Shown one piece after another: positions 7,571 to 15,283 of a DNA stretch of 37,011 nucleotides. Positions within the stretch are counted from its first letter, which is position 1, and each line of letters starts with the position of its first letter. The notes under the pieces are model-generated. The model had not been told where the DNA came from. It searched no databases and saw nothing but the letters and a program-made list of their open reading frames with translations. Where the stretch lies: positions 1-37,011 of the forward strand of contig JBBSTY010000020.1 in the NCBI GenBank assembly GCA_038235385.1, read 5' to 3'. The translations under genes were made by a program, and so were the position numbers. The DNA comes from JBBSTY01 sp038235385 (GTDB lineage: Bacteria; Actinomycetota; Acidimicrobiia; Acidimicrobiales; Acidimicrobilacustridaceae).

Positions 7571-9121
7571 TCAGTGGCGGAAGTGGCGTTGGCCGGTGAA
7601 GACCATGGCGAGGCCGGCGGCGTCGGCCGCGGCGATGACCTCTTCATCACGGATGGATCCGCCGGGTTCGATGACGGTGGCGGCGCCGGCCTCGATGGCG
7701 CCGTCGAGGCCGTCGGCAAACGGGAAGAAGGCGTCGCTGGCGTAGGCGCCGCCCACGGCGCGGCCGTCGGCCTTGACGCAGGCGAGGCGACCGGCGTCGG
7801 CGCGGGTCTGCTGGCCGCAGCCGATGCCGACGGCCTGGCGGTCGTTGACCAGCACGATGGCGTTGGAGGTGACCTTGGCGACGACCTGCCAGGCCAGCTC
7901 GAGGTCGAGCCACTGGGCGTCGGTCGGGGCCACGTCGGTGACCACTCGCCACTGGGAGCGATCGACGGTGACGACATCGGGGGTCTGGACCAGGTACCCG
8001 CCGTCGATGGTGCGCAGGGTGCGCTCGGGGACGCCGGGGGGCTGGGCCTCGAGGATGCGCAGGTTGCGCTTCTCGAGCAAGCGGATGAGTGCGTCGGGTT
8101 CGAAGGCAGGGGCGATGAGCACCTCGGTGAACACCGGCGCCAGTGCTTCGGCCATCGCCACGGTGACGGGGCGGTTGACGGCGACGATGCCGCCGAACGC
8201 CGAGACGGTGTCGCAGTTGTGGGCCCGGATGTAGGCCTCGGTGATGTCGTCGGCCACGGCGACGCCGCAGGGGTTGGCGTGCTTGATGACCACCGCGGTC
8301 GGATCGGTGCCGAGGGAGTGGACCAGGCGCCAGGCGGCCTCGGTGTCGTACACGTTGAGGTACGACATCTCCTTGCCACCGTGCTGGATGGCGGTGTCCC
8401 ACCAGCTCTCGGAACCCCTGACGGTGTAGCGGGCCCCGACCTGGTGGGGGTTCTCGCCGTAGCGCAGGACCTGACGGCGATCGAGGGTGACCTCGATGGT
8501 GGCCGGCAACTCGGCCGGGGTCTCGAGTGACGACACCTGGTCGGCACCGCCCAGCGAGCGCGACGACCCGGGAGCATCGGCATCGAGCCACTCGACGATC
8601 TGGGCGTCGTAGGCCATGGTCGTGGTGAACGCAGCCTGGGCCAGACGCCGGCGAGTACCCCGCGAGAGCGCGCCGTCGGTACGGATCTCGGCCAGCACGG
8701 CGTCGTAGTCGGCCGGGTCGGTGACGATGCCGACGAACTGGTGGTTCTTGGCTGCGGCGCGGACCATCGCCGGGCCGCCGATGTCGATCAGCTCGATCGA
8801 CGGATCCGACGAGAACGGGTAGAGGTTGGCCACGACGAGGTCGATCGCGTCGATGCCGTAGGTGGCCATGTCGGCCTGGTGCTCGGGATCGGTCGGATCG
8901 GCGAGGATCCCGCCGTGCACCTTCGGGTGCAACGTGACGACCCGATGGCCGAGGATGGCGGGGACCCCGGTGACATCGGCGACATCGGTGACGGGCACGC
9001 CGGCTTCGGCGATCACCCGGGCGGTTCCGCCACTCGACAGCAGCTCCCACCCCAGCTCGTGCAAGGCGGAGGCAAGTTCCACCACGCCGGACTTGTCGTA
9101 CACGGACAGCAGGGCCTTCAT
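7571..9121 (-). CDS. purH: Bifunctional AICAR formyltransferase / IMP cyclohydrolase
   Basis: The 516-residue enzyme performs the last two steps of de novo IMP synthesis. The N-terminal cyclohydrolase (about 1-190) opens with LLSVYDKSGVVELA. It continues with SSGGTARVIAEAGV, GHRVVTLHPKVHGGIL and DIGGPAMVRAAAKNH. The C-terminal formyltransferase has the catalytic Lys-His in VIKHANPCGVAVA, and the end DAAGLAMVFTGQRHFRH is typical. The length is normal. The ATG at 9121 has an AAGG about 8 bases upstream. purN lies upstream with a 75-base gap and in the same direction, so the two 10-formyl-tetrahydrofolate enzymes are probably cotranscribed from the purN promoter. The 51-bp repeat array lies just downstream. 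Confidence 0.97.
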   Translation of the reverse strand: MKALLSVYDKSGVVELASALHELGWELLSSGGTARVIAEAGVPVTDVADVTGVPAILGHRVVTLHPKVHGGILADPTDPEHQADMATYGIDAIDLVVANLYPFSSDPSIELIDIGGPAMVRAAAKNHQFVGIVTDPADYDAVLAEIRTDGALSRGTRRRLAQAAFTTTMAYDAQIVEWLDADAPGSSRSLGGADQVSSLETPAELPATIEVTLDRRQVLRYGENPHQVGARYTVRGSESWWDTAIQHGGKEMSYLNVYDTEAAWRLVHSLGTDPTAVVIKHANPCGVAVADDITEAYIRAHNCDTVSAFGGIVAVNRPVTVAMAEALAPVFTEVLIAPAFEPDALIRLLEKRNLRILEAQPPGVPERTLRTIDGGYLVQTPDVVTVDRSQWRVVTDVAPTDAQWLDLELAWQVVAKVTSNAIVLVNDRQAVGIGCGQQTRADAGRLACVKADGRAVGGAYASDAFFPFADGLDGAIEAGAATVIEPGGSIRDEEVIAAADAAGLAMVFTGQRHFRH

Positions 9122-9196
9122 GACATCGCCTTCATCGCTCTGGGTTCGGATCGTCGGATCTCGCGTCGGGGGACGTCGAGACGGAGGGACATCGGG

Positions 9197-9766
9197 TCAC
9201 AGGACCGAGCCGCGCTCGAGGATCTCGTGGATGGTGGCGATGTACAGCCCACGTTCCACCTCCTTGATGCGCTCGTGCAGTGTGTCGACGGTGTCGTCGG
9301 CCAGGACGGGGACCGCCGCCTGGGCCAGGATCGGCCCGTCGTCGACCTCTGCGGTGGCGACGTGAACGGTGCAGCCGGTGATCTTCACGCCGGCCTCGAG
9401 CGCCATCTCGACCGCGTGCCAGCCCCGGAACGACGGCAACAGCGCCGGATGGGTGTTGACGATCCGGCCGGGAAAGGCGTCGAACATCGAGGGGCCGAAG
9501 ATGGTGCCGTACCCGGCCATCACCACCAGTTCGATGTCGTGCTTCTGGAGCACCTCGACGACCTGGCGGGTGTAGTCGTCGCGATCGAAGCCAGCACCGA
9601 AGTCGGTCCGCTCGACGATCTCCCAGCGCACGCCGTGGCGTTCGGCGACCTCGGTGGCGGTGCACGGCCGGTCGACGAGCACGAGCTCGACGGGCACGCC
9701 GTCGACCAGTGCGGCGTCGAGGATCGTCCCGCTTCCCGACGCCAGAACCGCTACCCGCATGGCCAT
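9197..9766 (-). CDS. purN: Phosphoribosylglycinamide formyltransferase
   Basis: This enzyme transfers a formyl group from 10-formyl-tetrahydrofolate to GAR, step three of purine synthesis. The product starting at ATG 9766 is 189 residues. It begins MAMRVAVLASGSGTIL (phosphate-binding loop) and contains the catalytic Asn104 and His106 in NTHPALLPSFRG and Asp142 in EVDDGPILAQA. I prefer this start over the longer frame beginning at 9928. A TAGCGT -10 box lies exactly 7 bases before the ATG, and residues upstream do not match the family. The next ATG, at 9760, would remove only two residues. It heads a purN-purH pair. Confidence 0.95.
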   Translation of the reverse strand: MAMRVAVLASGSGTILDAALVDGVPVELVLVDRPCTATEVAERHGVRWEIVERTDFGAGFDRDDYTRQVVEVLQKHDIELVVMAGYGTIFGPSMFDAFPGRIVNTHPALLPSFRGWHAVEMALEAGVKITGCTVHVATAEVDDGPILAQAAVPVLADDTVDTLHERIKEVERGLYIATIHEILERGSVL

Positions 9767-9773
9767 GGGCGGG

Positions 9774-9779
9774 ACGCTA
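9774..9779 (-). promoter_or_regulatory. -10 box for purN-purH, leaderless start
   Basis: TAGCGT (TANNNT) on the minus strand lies 7 bases before the ATG at 9766, predicting a transcript with no 5' leader. This supports the shorter purN start. Confidence 0.5.
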
Positions 9780-9906
9780 CCAGCGCACCTGCGCCCACTC
9801 CCAAGGCCGTCGTCGACGTGACGCGCCTCGAGCCTCGTCCCGAGGCCGAACATCTGACGCCGACCCCGGATCACCGGCGAGATGACGAACGGCGCGCGGG
9901 CGTGGA

Positions 9907-9912
9907 TAGGTT
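9907..9912 (+). promoter_or_regulatory. -10 box for the TIGR03085-like gene, leaderless start
   Basis: TAGGTT lies 6 bases before the ATG at 9919. An ATGACG with four of six -35 matches is 19 bases upstream (9882-9887). The sequence TAGGTTCGG is the same as that before sucC. Confidence 0.5.
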
Positions 9913-9918
9913 CGGTGG

Positions 9919-10563
9919 ATGGCACCACTCCCCCCGCACCGTTCCGAGCGCGAGGCGCTCTGCGACCTGTTCCTCGAGCTGGGTCCCGATGCCCCCACCC
10001 TCGACGAGGGATGGGCCACGATCGACCTCGGCGCCCACCTCTACGTGCGCGAGCACAGCCTCAAGGGCGGGGTCGGCATCCTCGTGTCGAAGGTCTCGGA
10101 CTGGCACGACGAGGCCATCGCCCGCACCAAGGACGCCATGGGCTACGCCGAGATCGTCGAGGCCGTCCGGGTCGGCCCCCCGTTCGGTCCCTTCCGCCTG
10201 CTCGACGGAGCGATCAACCTGCAGGAGATGTTCGTCCACCACGAGGACGCTCGGCGCGGGGTGGACACCACACCCCGACCCGCCGACGAGATCGCCGAGC
10301 TCGAAGCCGCCCTGTGGACGATGCTCCACCGAACCCACCGGTTCATCACCATGAAGGTCAAGGGCGTGCACCTCGACCTGGTGAACAGCGAGCATCTCGA
10401 CGACACCATCCACTGCGGGCACGGCGACGAGACGGTGCAGATCATCGGCCGCCCCGGCGAGATCATCCTCTACCTCCTCGGCCGCACCGATGCCGCCCAC
10501 GTCGACCTGGTGGGCTCCGACGCCGCCATCGCCATCCTCCGAGGCTGCTCGCTCGGCATCTGA
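9919..10563 (+). CDS. TIGR03085-like protein (DinB / maleylpyruvate isomerase N-terminal type)
   Basis: The 214-residue protein shows the actinobacterial pattern of this family. It has CDLFLELGPDAPTLDEGW near the start, DLGAHLYVREHSLKGGVGI next, and MFVHHEDARRGV in the middle. These His residues lie where DinB-fold proteins bind a metal. Related domains act with mycothiol as thiol-dependent S-transferases or isomerases, but members of this subgroup have no assigned reaction. The C-terminal part (from about 120) resembles the family's second domain. The start is ATG at 9919, positioned 6 bases after a -10 box. It is followed by a strong hairpin at 10596-10626, so it is probably a single-gene transcript. 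Confidence 0.8.
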   Translation: MAPLPPHRSEREALCDLFLELGPDAPTLDEGWATIDLGAHLYVREHSLKGGVGILVSKVSDWHDEAIARTKDAMGYAEIVEAVRVGPPFGPFRLLDGAINLQEMFVHHEDARRGVDTTPRPADEIAELEAALWTMLHRTHRFITMKVKGVHLDLVNSEHLDDTIHCGHGDETVQIIGRPGEIILYLLGRTDAAHVDLVGSDAAIAILRGCSLGI

Positions 10564-10595
10564 GCCGAGTCGTTCCCGGGTTCGACGAAACGGTC

Positions 10596-10626
10596 CGACG
10601 CACGGCGCTGCGCGCGCCCGGCGTCG
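10596..10626 (+). terminator. Two-tier hairpin after the TIGR03085-like gene
   Basis: CGACGC and GCGTCG pair as an outer 6-bp stem. Inside a 2x2 internal loop, GGCGC and GCGCC pair around a TGCGC loop. It lies 33 bases past the stop codon at 10563, with no T-run after it, and separates this gene from the next one. Confidence 0.45.
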
Positions 10627-10661
10627 TGGCGGCCGGGTCACCCTCCGGCTAGACCGTCTCC

Positions 10662-11603
10662 ATGGCTCCACATCCCCGCCGCTTCCGCTTCGCCGCAGAG
10701 ATCCACCAGCCGTTCGAGGGCCGGTCCTGGGTCGACACGTTCCGCGAGGTCGAGGACCTCGGGTACTCCACCGTGTTCGTCCCCGACCACTTCGACGAGG
10801 GCCCCGGCCCCCTCGCCGCGCTCGCCGCCGCCGCGGTGGCCACGTCGACCATCCACCTGGGTCCGCTGGTGCTCGACTGCGACTTCCGCCACCCCGTCCC
10901 CCTCGCCCGCGAGCTGGCCACCATCGACCAGCTCGCAGAGGGCCGGCTCGAACTGGGTCTCGGCGCCGGATGGAAGGCACTCGACTACGAGCGCTCGGGC
11001 ATCGAGATGGAACGCCCCGGCATCCGGGTGAGCCGACTGATCGAGCACGCCGCGCTGCTCAAGGCGCTGTTCACCGATGGACCGGTGACCTTCGAGGGCG
11101 AGCACTACTCGGTCACCGACCTCGAGGGCACCCCGAAGCCGTTCCGTCCCGGCGGGCCTCCGATCCTCGTGGGAGGCGGCGCCCCTCGCCTGCTCCGCTG
11201 GGCCGGCGGCGCCGCCGACATCGTGGGCGTCAACGCGTCGATCCACTCCGGTGAGATCGACACCGATGCCGCCCAGGACGGGTTGGCCGAGCGCATCGAC
11301 CAGAAGGTCGCCTGGGTGCGCGAGGGCGCCGGCGACCGCTTCGACGAGCTCGAGCTCAACGCCTGGCTCGCCGTCGCCGAGGTCACCGACGACGGCGACG
11401 CCTTCGCCGAGATGGTCGCACCGTTCTTCGGCTCGGCTCCCGCTGATCTCCTGGAGTCACCGCTGGCGCTGGTCGGCTCGCCCACCCAGATCGGCGAACG
11501 TCTGGAGCACCGCCGCGAGCGTTGGGGCTATTCGTACCACGTGATCCCCGGCGACAAGGCCCACGACTTCGCCCCCATCGTCGCCGACCTCATCGGCCGC
11601 TAG
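10662..11603 (+). CDS. F420-dependent LLM-class oxidoreductase (TIGR03621-like), copy 1
   Basis: The 313-residue protein is a luciferase-like TIM-barrel enzyme of the kind that uses coenzyme F420. The N-terminus is RRFRFAAEIHQPFEGRSW. It continues with YSTVFVPDHFDEGPGPLAAL, HLGPLVLDCDFRHPVPLARELATIDQ in two parts, and the conserved GRLELGLGAGWKALDYERSGI region. GGPPILVGGGAPRLL and AADIVGVNASI follow. The pattern fits the TIGR03621 (MSMEG_2516) family, whose substrates are unknown. The start is ATG at 10662. A TAGACC box 6 bases upstream only partly matches TANNNT. A paralogue with the same motif order is at 17934. Its stop lies 38 bases from the convergent sucD stop. Confidence 0.9.
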   Translation: MAPHPRRFRFAAEIHQPFEGRSWVDTFREVEDLGYSTVFVPDHFDEGPGPLAALAAAAVATSTIHLGPLVLDCDFRHPVPLARELATIDQLAEGRLELGLGAGWKALDYERSGIEMERPGIRVSRLIEHAALLKALFTDGPVTFEGEHYSVTDLEGTPKPFRPGGPPILVGGGAPRLLRWAGGAADIVGVNASIHSGEIDTDAAQDGLAERIDQKVAWVREGAGDRFDELELNAWLAVAEVTDDGDAFAEMVAPFFGSAPADLLESPLALVGSPTQIGERLEHRRERWGYSYHVIPGDKAHDFAPIVADLIGR

Positions 11604-11641
11604 CCGACCCTGCGGTCACACCACCACCGAACGCGCGACGG

Positions 11642-12532
11642 TCAGGCCCAGCCGTTCTCGCGGACGATATCGACCATGTGCTGGCCGGCTTCGGTGGGGT
11701 TGAGACCCACCCGGACGCCGGCGGCGGCGAGGGCGTCCATCTTGCCCTGGGCCGTGCCCTTGCCGCCGGAGACGATGGCGCCGGCGTGGCCCATCTTCTT
11801 GCCGGCCGGGGCGGTGACGCCGGCGATGTAGCTGGCGACCGGCTTGGACATCGTCGTGATGTACTCGGCTGCCTCTTCCTCGGCCGAGCCACCGATCTCG
11901 CCGATCATCATGACGGCCTTGGTGTCGGGGTCGGCCTCGAACGCCTCGAGGCAGTCGATGAACGAGGTGCCGGGGACAGGGTCGCCACCGATGCCGACGC
12001 AGGTGGTGACGCCGATGTCCTGGAGCTTGAGCTCGTAGAGGGCCTGGTAGGTGAGGGTGCCGGAGCGGCTGACGATGCCGACCGGGCCGCCCTCCTTGGC
12101 GATCTCGCCGGCGGTGATGCCGATGTTGGCCTTACCCGGGCTGATGATGCCGGGGCAGTTCGGGCCGAGCAGGCGCACGCCGGGGAAGTCACGCTTCAGC
12201 TTGGAGTAGAACCACGCCTCGTCCTGGGCCGGGACGCCCTCGGTGATGCACACGATGAACTCGATGCCGCCCTCGGCCGCTTCCATCACCGCGGCGCGCA
12301 CGCCGGGAGCCGGGATGAAGATGCAGGACGCGTTGGCGCCGGTCTCGGTCACCGCCTCGGCGACCGAGGCGAAGACCGGGATGCCGTCGACATCGGTGCC
12401 GGCCTTCTTCGGGTTCGTTCCGGCCACGACCTGGGTGCCGTAGTCGCGGTTGCGCAGGCCGTAGAACCGGCCCTGGCTACCGGTCAGGCCCTGGTACACG
12501 ACCTTGGTGTCAGCGTCCACGAAGATGCTCAT
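11642..12532 (-). CDS. sucD: Succinate-CoA ligase, alpha subunit
   Basis: The 296-residue subunit works with SucC to convert succinyl-CoA to succinate while making ATP or GTP in the TCA cycle. The CoA-binding Rossmann part starts with VVYQGLTGSQGRFYGLRNRD. The ligase part includes LLGPNCPGIISPGKANIG, GIVSRSGTLTYQ and GEIGGSAEEEAAEYI. The phosphorylated His249 lies in GKKMGHAGAIVSGGKGTA. The length is standard. The ATG at 12532 overlaps the sucC stop as ATGA, so the two subunits are translationally coupled. No clear hairpin exists in the 38-base gap to the convergent oxidoreductase gene. Confidence 0.97.
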   Translation of the reverse strand: MSIFVDADTKVVYQGLTGSQGRFYGLRNRDYGTQVVAGTNPKKAGTDVDGIPVFASVAEAVTETGANASCIFIPAPGVRAAVMEAAEGGIEFIVCITEGVPAQDEAWFYSKLKRDFPGVRLLGPNCPGIISPGKANIGITAGEIAKEGGPVGIVSRSGTLTYQALYELKLQDIGVTTCVGIGGDPVPGTSFIDCLEAFEADPDTKAVMMIGEIGGSAEEEAAEYITTMSKPVASYIAGVTAPAGKKMGHAGAIVSGGKGTAQGKMDALAAAGVRVGLNPTEAGQHMVDIVRENGWA

Positions 12533-13677
12533 GCCGATGCCTTTCCGGCGAGCTCGACGGCCTTCTGGGCCGCTTCGAGCATGGTGGGCTGCGACTGCAG
12601 CTTGTCGGACAGGTGGGGCTCGAGGATGGCCCGGCCTTCGGCGGCGTTGGTGCCGTCGAGGCGGATGACGATGGGCGCCTCGATGGTGACCCGGCCGAGC
12701 GCCTCGACGATGCCGTTGGCGACCTCTTCGCCGCGGGTGATCCCGCCGAAGATGTTGATGAAGATGGACTTCACACGCGGGTCGTCGTTGATGACCTCCA
12801 ACGCACCGGCCATGACGTCGGCGTTGGCGCCGCCACCGATGTCGAGGAAGTTGGCCGCTTCGCCACCGGCCTGGTTGACGACGTCGAGCGTGCTCATGGC
12901 CAGCCCGGCGCCGTTGGCGATGATGCCCACGTAGCCGTCGAGGCCGACGTACTGCAGCCCCTTGGCATGAGCGGCGTCCTCACGCTCGTCGCGCACCTGG
13001 GTGAGGGCGTACTCGCCCCACTCGTGGCGGAACTCGGCGTTGTCGTCGAGGGTCACCTTGGCGTCGAGGGCGTGCACCCGGCCGTCGGGCGTGAGGATCA
13101 GCGGGTTGATCTCGCACAGGTCGGCGTCGCCGTCGACGTAGGCGGTGTAGAGCTTGGTGAGGATGTCGATCGCACCCTCGGTGGCCGACGGGTCGAGCTC
13201 GGCGGCCAGGACCCACTCGCGGGCGACCTCGGGGCTCAGCCCGTCGACGGGGTCGATCCAGATCTTGGCGATGGCGTCCGGGTTCGACTCGGCCACGGTC
13301 TCGATCTCGACACCGCCCTCGGCCGACAGCATGCCGAGGTGCTTCTTGGCGGCCCGGTCGAGCGTGAAGCTGGCGTAGTACTCCTCGGCGATGTCGGAGG
13401 CGTGCTCGACCCACACGATCTTGACCACGTGGCCCTTGATGTCGAGCCCCAGGATGTTGCTGGCGTGCTCTCGGGCCTCGGCGGCGTCGTTGGCGAGCTT
13501 GACACCACCCGCCTTGCCCCGCCCACCGACGTGCACCTGCGCCTTGACGACGACCGGATAGCCCACCGCGTCGGCAGCGGCCACGGCGTCGTCGACGGTG
13601 TCGACTGCACGACCGTCGGAGACCGGGATGCCGAACGTGGCGAAGAACTGTTTGCCTTGATACTCGAGAAGATCCAC
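12529..13677 (-). CDS. sucC: Succinate-CoA ligase (ADP-forming), beta subunit
   Basis: The 382-residue subunit binds nucleotide through an ATP-grasp domain and succinate through its C-terminal domain. The start MDLLEYQGKQFFATFGIPV is classic. Further on are VVKAQVHVGGRGKAGGVKL, the metal-binding LCEINPLILTPDGRVHALDAKV region, GLAMSTLDVVNQAGGEAANFLDIGGGA, and IFGGITRGEEVANGI. The gene starts with GTG at 13677, which is 6 bases after a TAGGTT -10 box (leaderless). It heads the sucC-sucD pair. The FKBP gene upstream, also minus strand, is 102 bases away and has its own promoter-like sequence. Confidence 0.97.
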   Translation of the reverse strand: MDLLEYQGKQFFATFGIPVSDGRAVDTVDDAVAAADAVGYPVVVKAQVHVGGRGKAGGVKLANDAAEAREHASNILGLDIKGHVVKIVWVEHASDIAEEYYASFTLDRAAKKHLGMLSAEGGVEIETVAESNPDAIAKIWIDPVDGLSPEVAREWVLAAELDPSATEGAIDILTKLYTAYVDGDADLCEINPLILTPDGRVHALDAKVTLDDNAEFRHEWGEYALTQVRDEREDAAHAKGLQYVGLDGYVGIIANGAGLAMSTLDVVNQAGGEAANFLDIGGGANADVMAGALEVINDDPRVKSIFINIFGGITRGEEVANGIVEALGRVTIEAPIVIRLDGTNAAEGRAILEPHLSDKLQSQPTMLEAAQKAVELAGKASA

Positions 13678-13683
13678 GGGCCG

Positions 13684-13689
13684 AACCTA
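13684..13689 (-). promoter_or_regulatory. -10 box for sucC-sucD, leaderless start
   Basis: TAGGTT on the minus strand is followed by CGGCCC and then the GTG start. TAGGCTCGGCCC occurs in the same position before the 55-codon gene at 35707. The -35 region is weak (TTCGCC about 18 bases upstream). Confidence 0.55.
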
Positions 13690-13779
13690 GTCAAGTCCCA
13701 GACAGGTGGCGAAAAGACCCCCCGTCGCTCGGCGGGCCGGGCGGGGTGTCGATCCACCCGCTCCCGTTCTCGATCGCGG

Positions 13780-14472
13780 TCAGCCGGCCGACGTGGTGGT
13801 GGTGCTCTCGGCCTGCGTGGTCGTGGAGGACTGGGTGGCGACGGTGGTCGACGTGGCGTCGCCGGTTCCCCCGGTCGGGGGCACCAGGACCGAGCTCGCC
13901 GGAGTCTCGTTCGGAACCGTGCTGGCGGGCGTGCACACCTGCACGAGGTCGACCACGAACACGAGGGTCTCGTTGGGGGCGATGGCGCCCTGCCCGCCCT
14001 CGCCGTAGGCCAGATCCGGCGGGATCACGAGCTGACGCCGACCGCCGAGCGCCATGCCCGGGATGCCCTGCTCCCAGCCGGGGATGACCCTGCCCTGGCC
14101 GAGGGTGACCTCCAGCGGTGTACCGGTCTTCCACGAGGCGTCGAACTCCTCACCGTTCGAGTAGGAGACGCCGACGTACTGCATCTGCACGGTGTCGCCG
14201 ACCGCGGCCACCGGTCCGTCGCCGACGGTGAGGTCGGTGGTGACCAGCTCGGTGGGCGCAGGACCGTCGGGGACCTCGACGGTCGGCTTGCCCGCGTCGA
14301 CGGTGAGCGGTTCGGCCGGGGTGCACACCGGTGGCGCCGTGGTGGTGGTCGCCGGGAGGGTGCCCGGGGCGACCGTGCGGCTCGGTTGCGCCGCATCGTT
14401 CGTGGATGCACATGCTGCGAGCGCACCGACCATCACCAGACCGCCGATCACCGCCATCACCCGTCGTGCCAT
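13780..14472 (-). CDS. FKBP-type peptidyl-prolyl isomerase, lipoprotein
   Basis: The 230-residue protein has a lipoprotein signal: a basic start, a hydrophobic stretch, and a lipobox ending LAAC (Cys21). It should be lipid-anchored outside the cytoplasmic membrane. The FKBP domain (about 75-175) contains VGDTVQMQYVGVSYSNGEEFDAS, PLEVTLGQGRVIPGWEQGI and GMALGGRRQLVIPPDLAYG, each typical of the PPIase fold that helps secreted proteins fold. Thr/Ser/Pro-rich linkers flank it. The C-terminal tail is a low-complexity run of Ser, Thr and Ala with no known domain. AAAGGGA lies about 6 bases before the ATG, and a TAGCGT -10 box at 14510-14505 would give a 26-base leader. Confidence 0.93.
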   Translation of the reverse strand: MARRVMAVIGGLVMVGALAACASTNDAAQPSRTVAPGTLPATTTTAPPVCTPAEPLTVDAGKPTVEVPDGPAPTELVTTDLTVGDGPVAAVGDTVQMQYVGVSYSNGEEFDASWKTGTPLEVTLGQGRVIPGWEQGIPGMALGGRRQLVIPPDLAYGEGGQGAIAPNETLVFVVDLVQVCTPASTVPNETPASSVLVPPTGGTGDATSTTVATQSSTTTQAESTTTTSAG

Positions 14473-14504
14473 CAGATCCCTTTCGAGCTGGAGTACGGCG
14501 GGTC

Positions 14505-14510
14505 ACGCTA
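14505..14510 (-). promoter_or_regulatory. Candidate -10 box for the FKBP gene
   Basis: TAGCGT on the minus strand lies in the 126-base divergent gap. The predicted start point is near 14498. Unlike many genes here, this one would have a short leader with a recognisable ribosome-binding site. Confidence 0.4.
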
Positions 14511-14598
14511 CTGCACGGCTCTTCGCGTCCACAGTCGCCACGGGGCCCACGTGCGCCGACTGGCCTCGACCGGCACCGTCCGCGAACCTGATGGCGCC

Positions 14599-15165
14599 AT
14601 GAGCCCGGTCAAGGAACGAAGAGCCCGCAGCCCACGATCGTTGGCGCTCGCCCTCGGCGGCGTGATCATCGGCATCGTGGCGCTCATCGTGGTGTTCGTG
14701 TTCGCGCTGCCGAGCCTCACCGAGCAGGGCAAGGTCGAGGTCCGGCTCGGGACCGACACCTTCACCGTCGGTCAGGCCCGACCGAAGGCGGAATCGATCG
14801 CCGCCGACGGTCCGTTCCTGTTCTCCGACGTCGCCAACGGCCAGCGCGACATCTTCGTGCAGCACCTCGGCGACGATCCGATCACCGGGTGGCTGGCCTT
14901 CGATGCCCGCCGACCGGGCACCGGCCGTGCGTGCACCCTGCAGTGGGATCAGCAGACCAGGGACTTCACCGACCCCTGCTCGGACCAACAGGTCGCGGCC
15001 GACGGCGAGGGACTCGCCCACTACCCGGTGGAGGTGACCGACCAGGAGACCGTCGTCGTCGACCTCAACGCCGACACGCGCCGCACGACCACCACGGCCG
15101 TGACCGACACCGAACCCACGACGACGATCCGCATCACGGGAACGACCCGGCCGTCGGCGGGCTGA
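14599..15165 (+). CDS. Membrane-anchored Rieske-like protein lacking cluster ligands
   Basis: The 188-residue protein has a basic N-terminus and one transmembrane helix (about 14-37), so the rest lies outside the membrane. From about 45 to 150 it resembles the layout of a Rieske domain. It has a region ending GRACTLQWDQQTRDFTDPC followed by SDQQVAADGEGLAHYPVEV. Rieske proteins bind a 2Fe-2S cluster through Cys-x-His and Cys-x-x-His. Here the matching positions read Cys112-Thr-Leu and Cys127-Ser-Asp-Gln, so both His ligands are absent. The two Cys could form a disulfide. A Thr-rich C-terminal tail follows. I place the start at ATG 14599; the ATG at 14591 is out of frame. The Rieske link is inferred from pattern only. 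Confidence 0.7.
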   Translation: MSPVKERRARSPRSLALALGGVIIGIVALIVVFVFALPSLTEQGKVEVRLGTDTFTVGQARPKAESIAADGPFLFSDVANGQRDIFVQHLGDDPITGWLAFDARRPGTGRACTLQWDQQTRDFTDPCSDQQVAADGEGLAHYPVEVTDQETVVVDLNADTRRTTTTAVTDTEPTTTIRITGTTRPSAG

Positions 15166-15283
15166 CCCTCCGAGCGGGCGTTCCCCGCCGTGTCGTGCCG
15201 CGCCCGGTCGTCGGGCACGGGACCGCCGACGGGCGCCGCCCCCCGTGTCGTCCGCACGAACGGTGGACTCGGGTCCCGAGCAG
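15166..15283. terminator. Small hairpins in the convergent gap between the Rieske-like gene and pcrA
   Basis: Three short perfect hairpins occur: GCGGG/CCCGC at 15174-15188, GCCCG/CGGGC at 15202-15216, and CTCGG/CCGAG at 15268-15280, the last only 3 bases from the pcrA stop. None has a T-run. Together they could act as bidirectional termination; each alone is weak. Confidence 0.3.

Noticed and set aside
12613..15165. 850-codon open frame covering sucC and the FKBP gene on the plus strand
   Set aside because: It is antisense to two certain genes; only the final 188 residues, with a basic start and transmembrane helix, look like a real protein.
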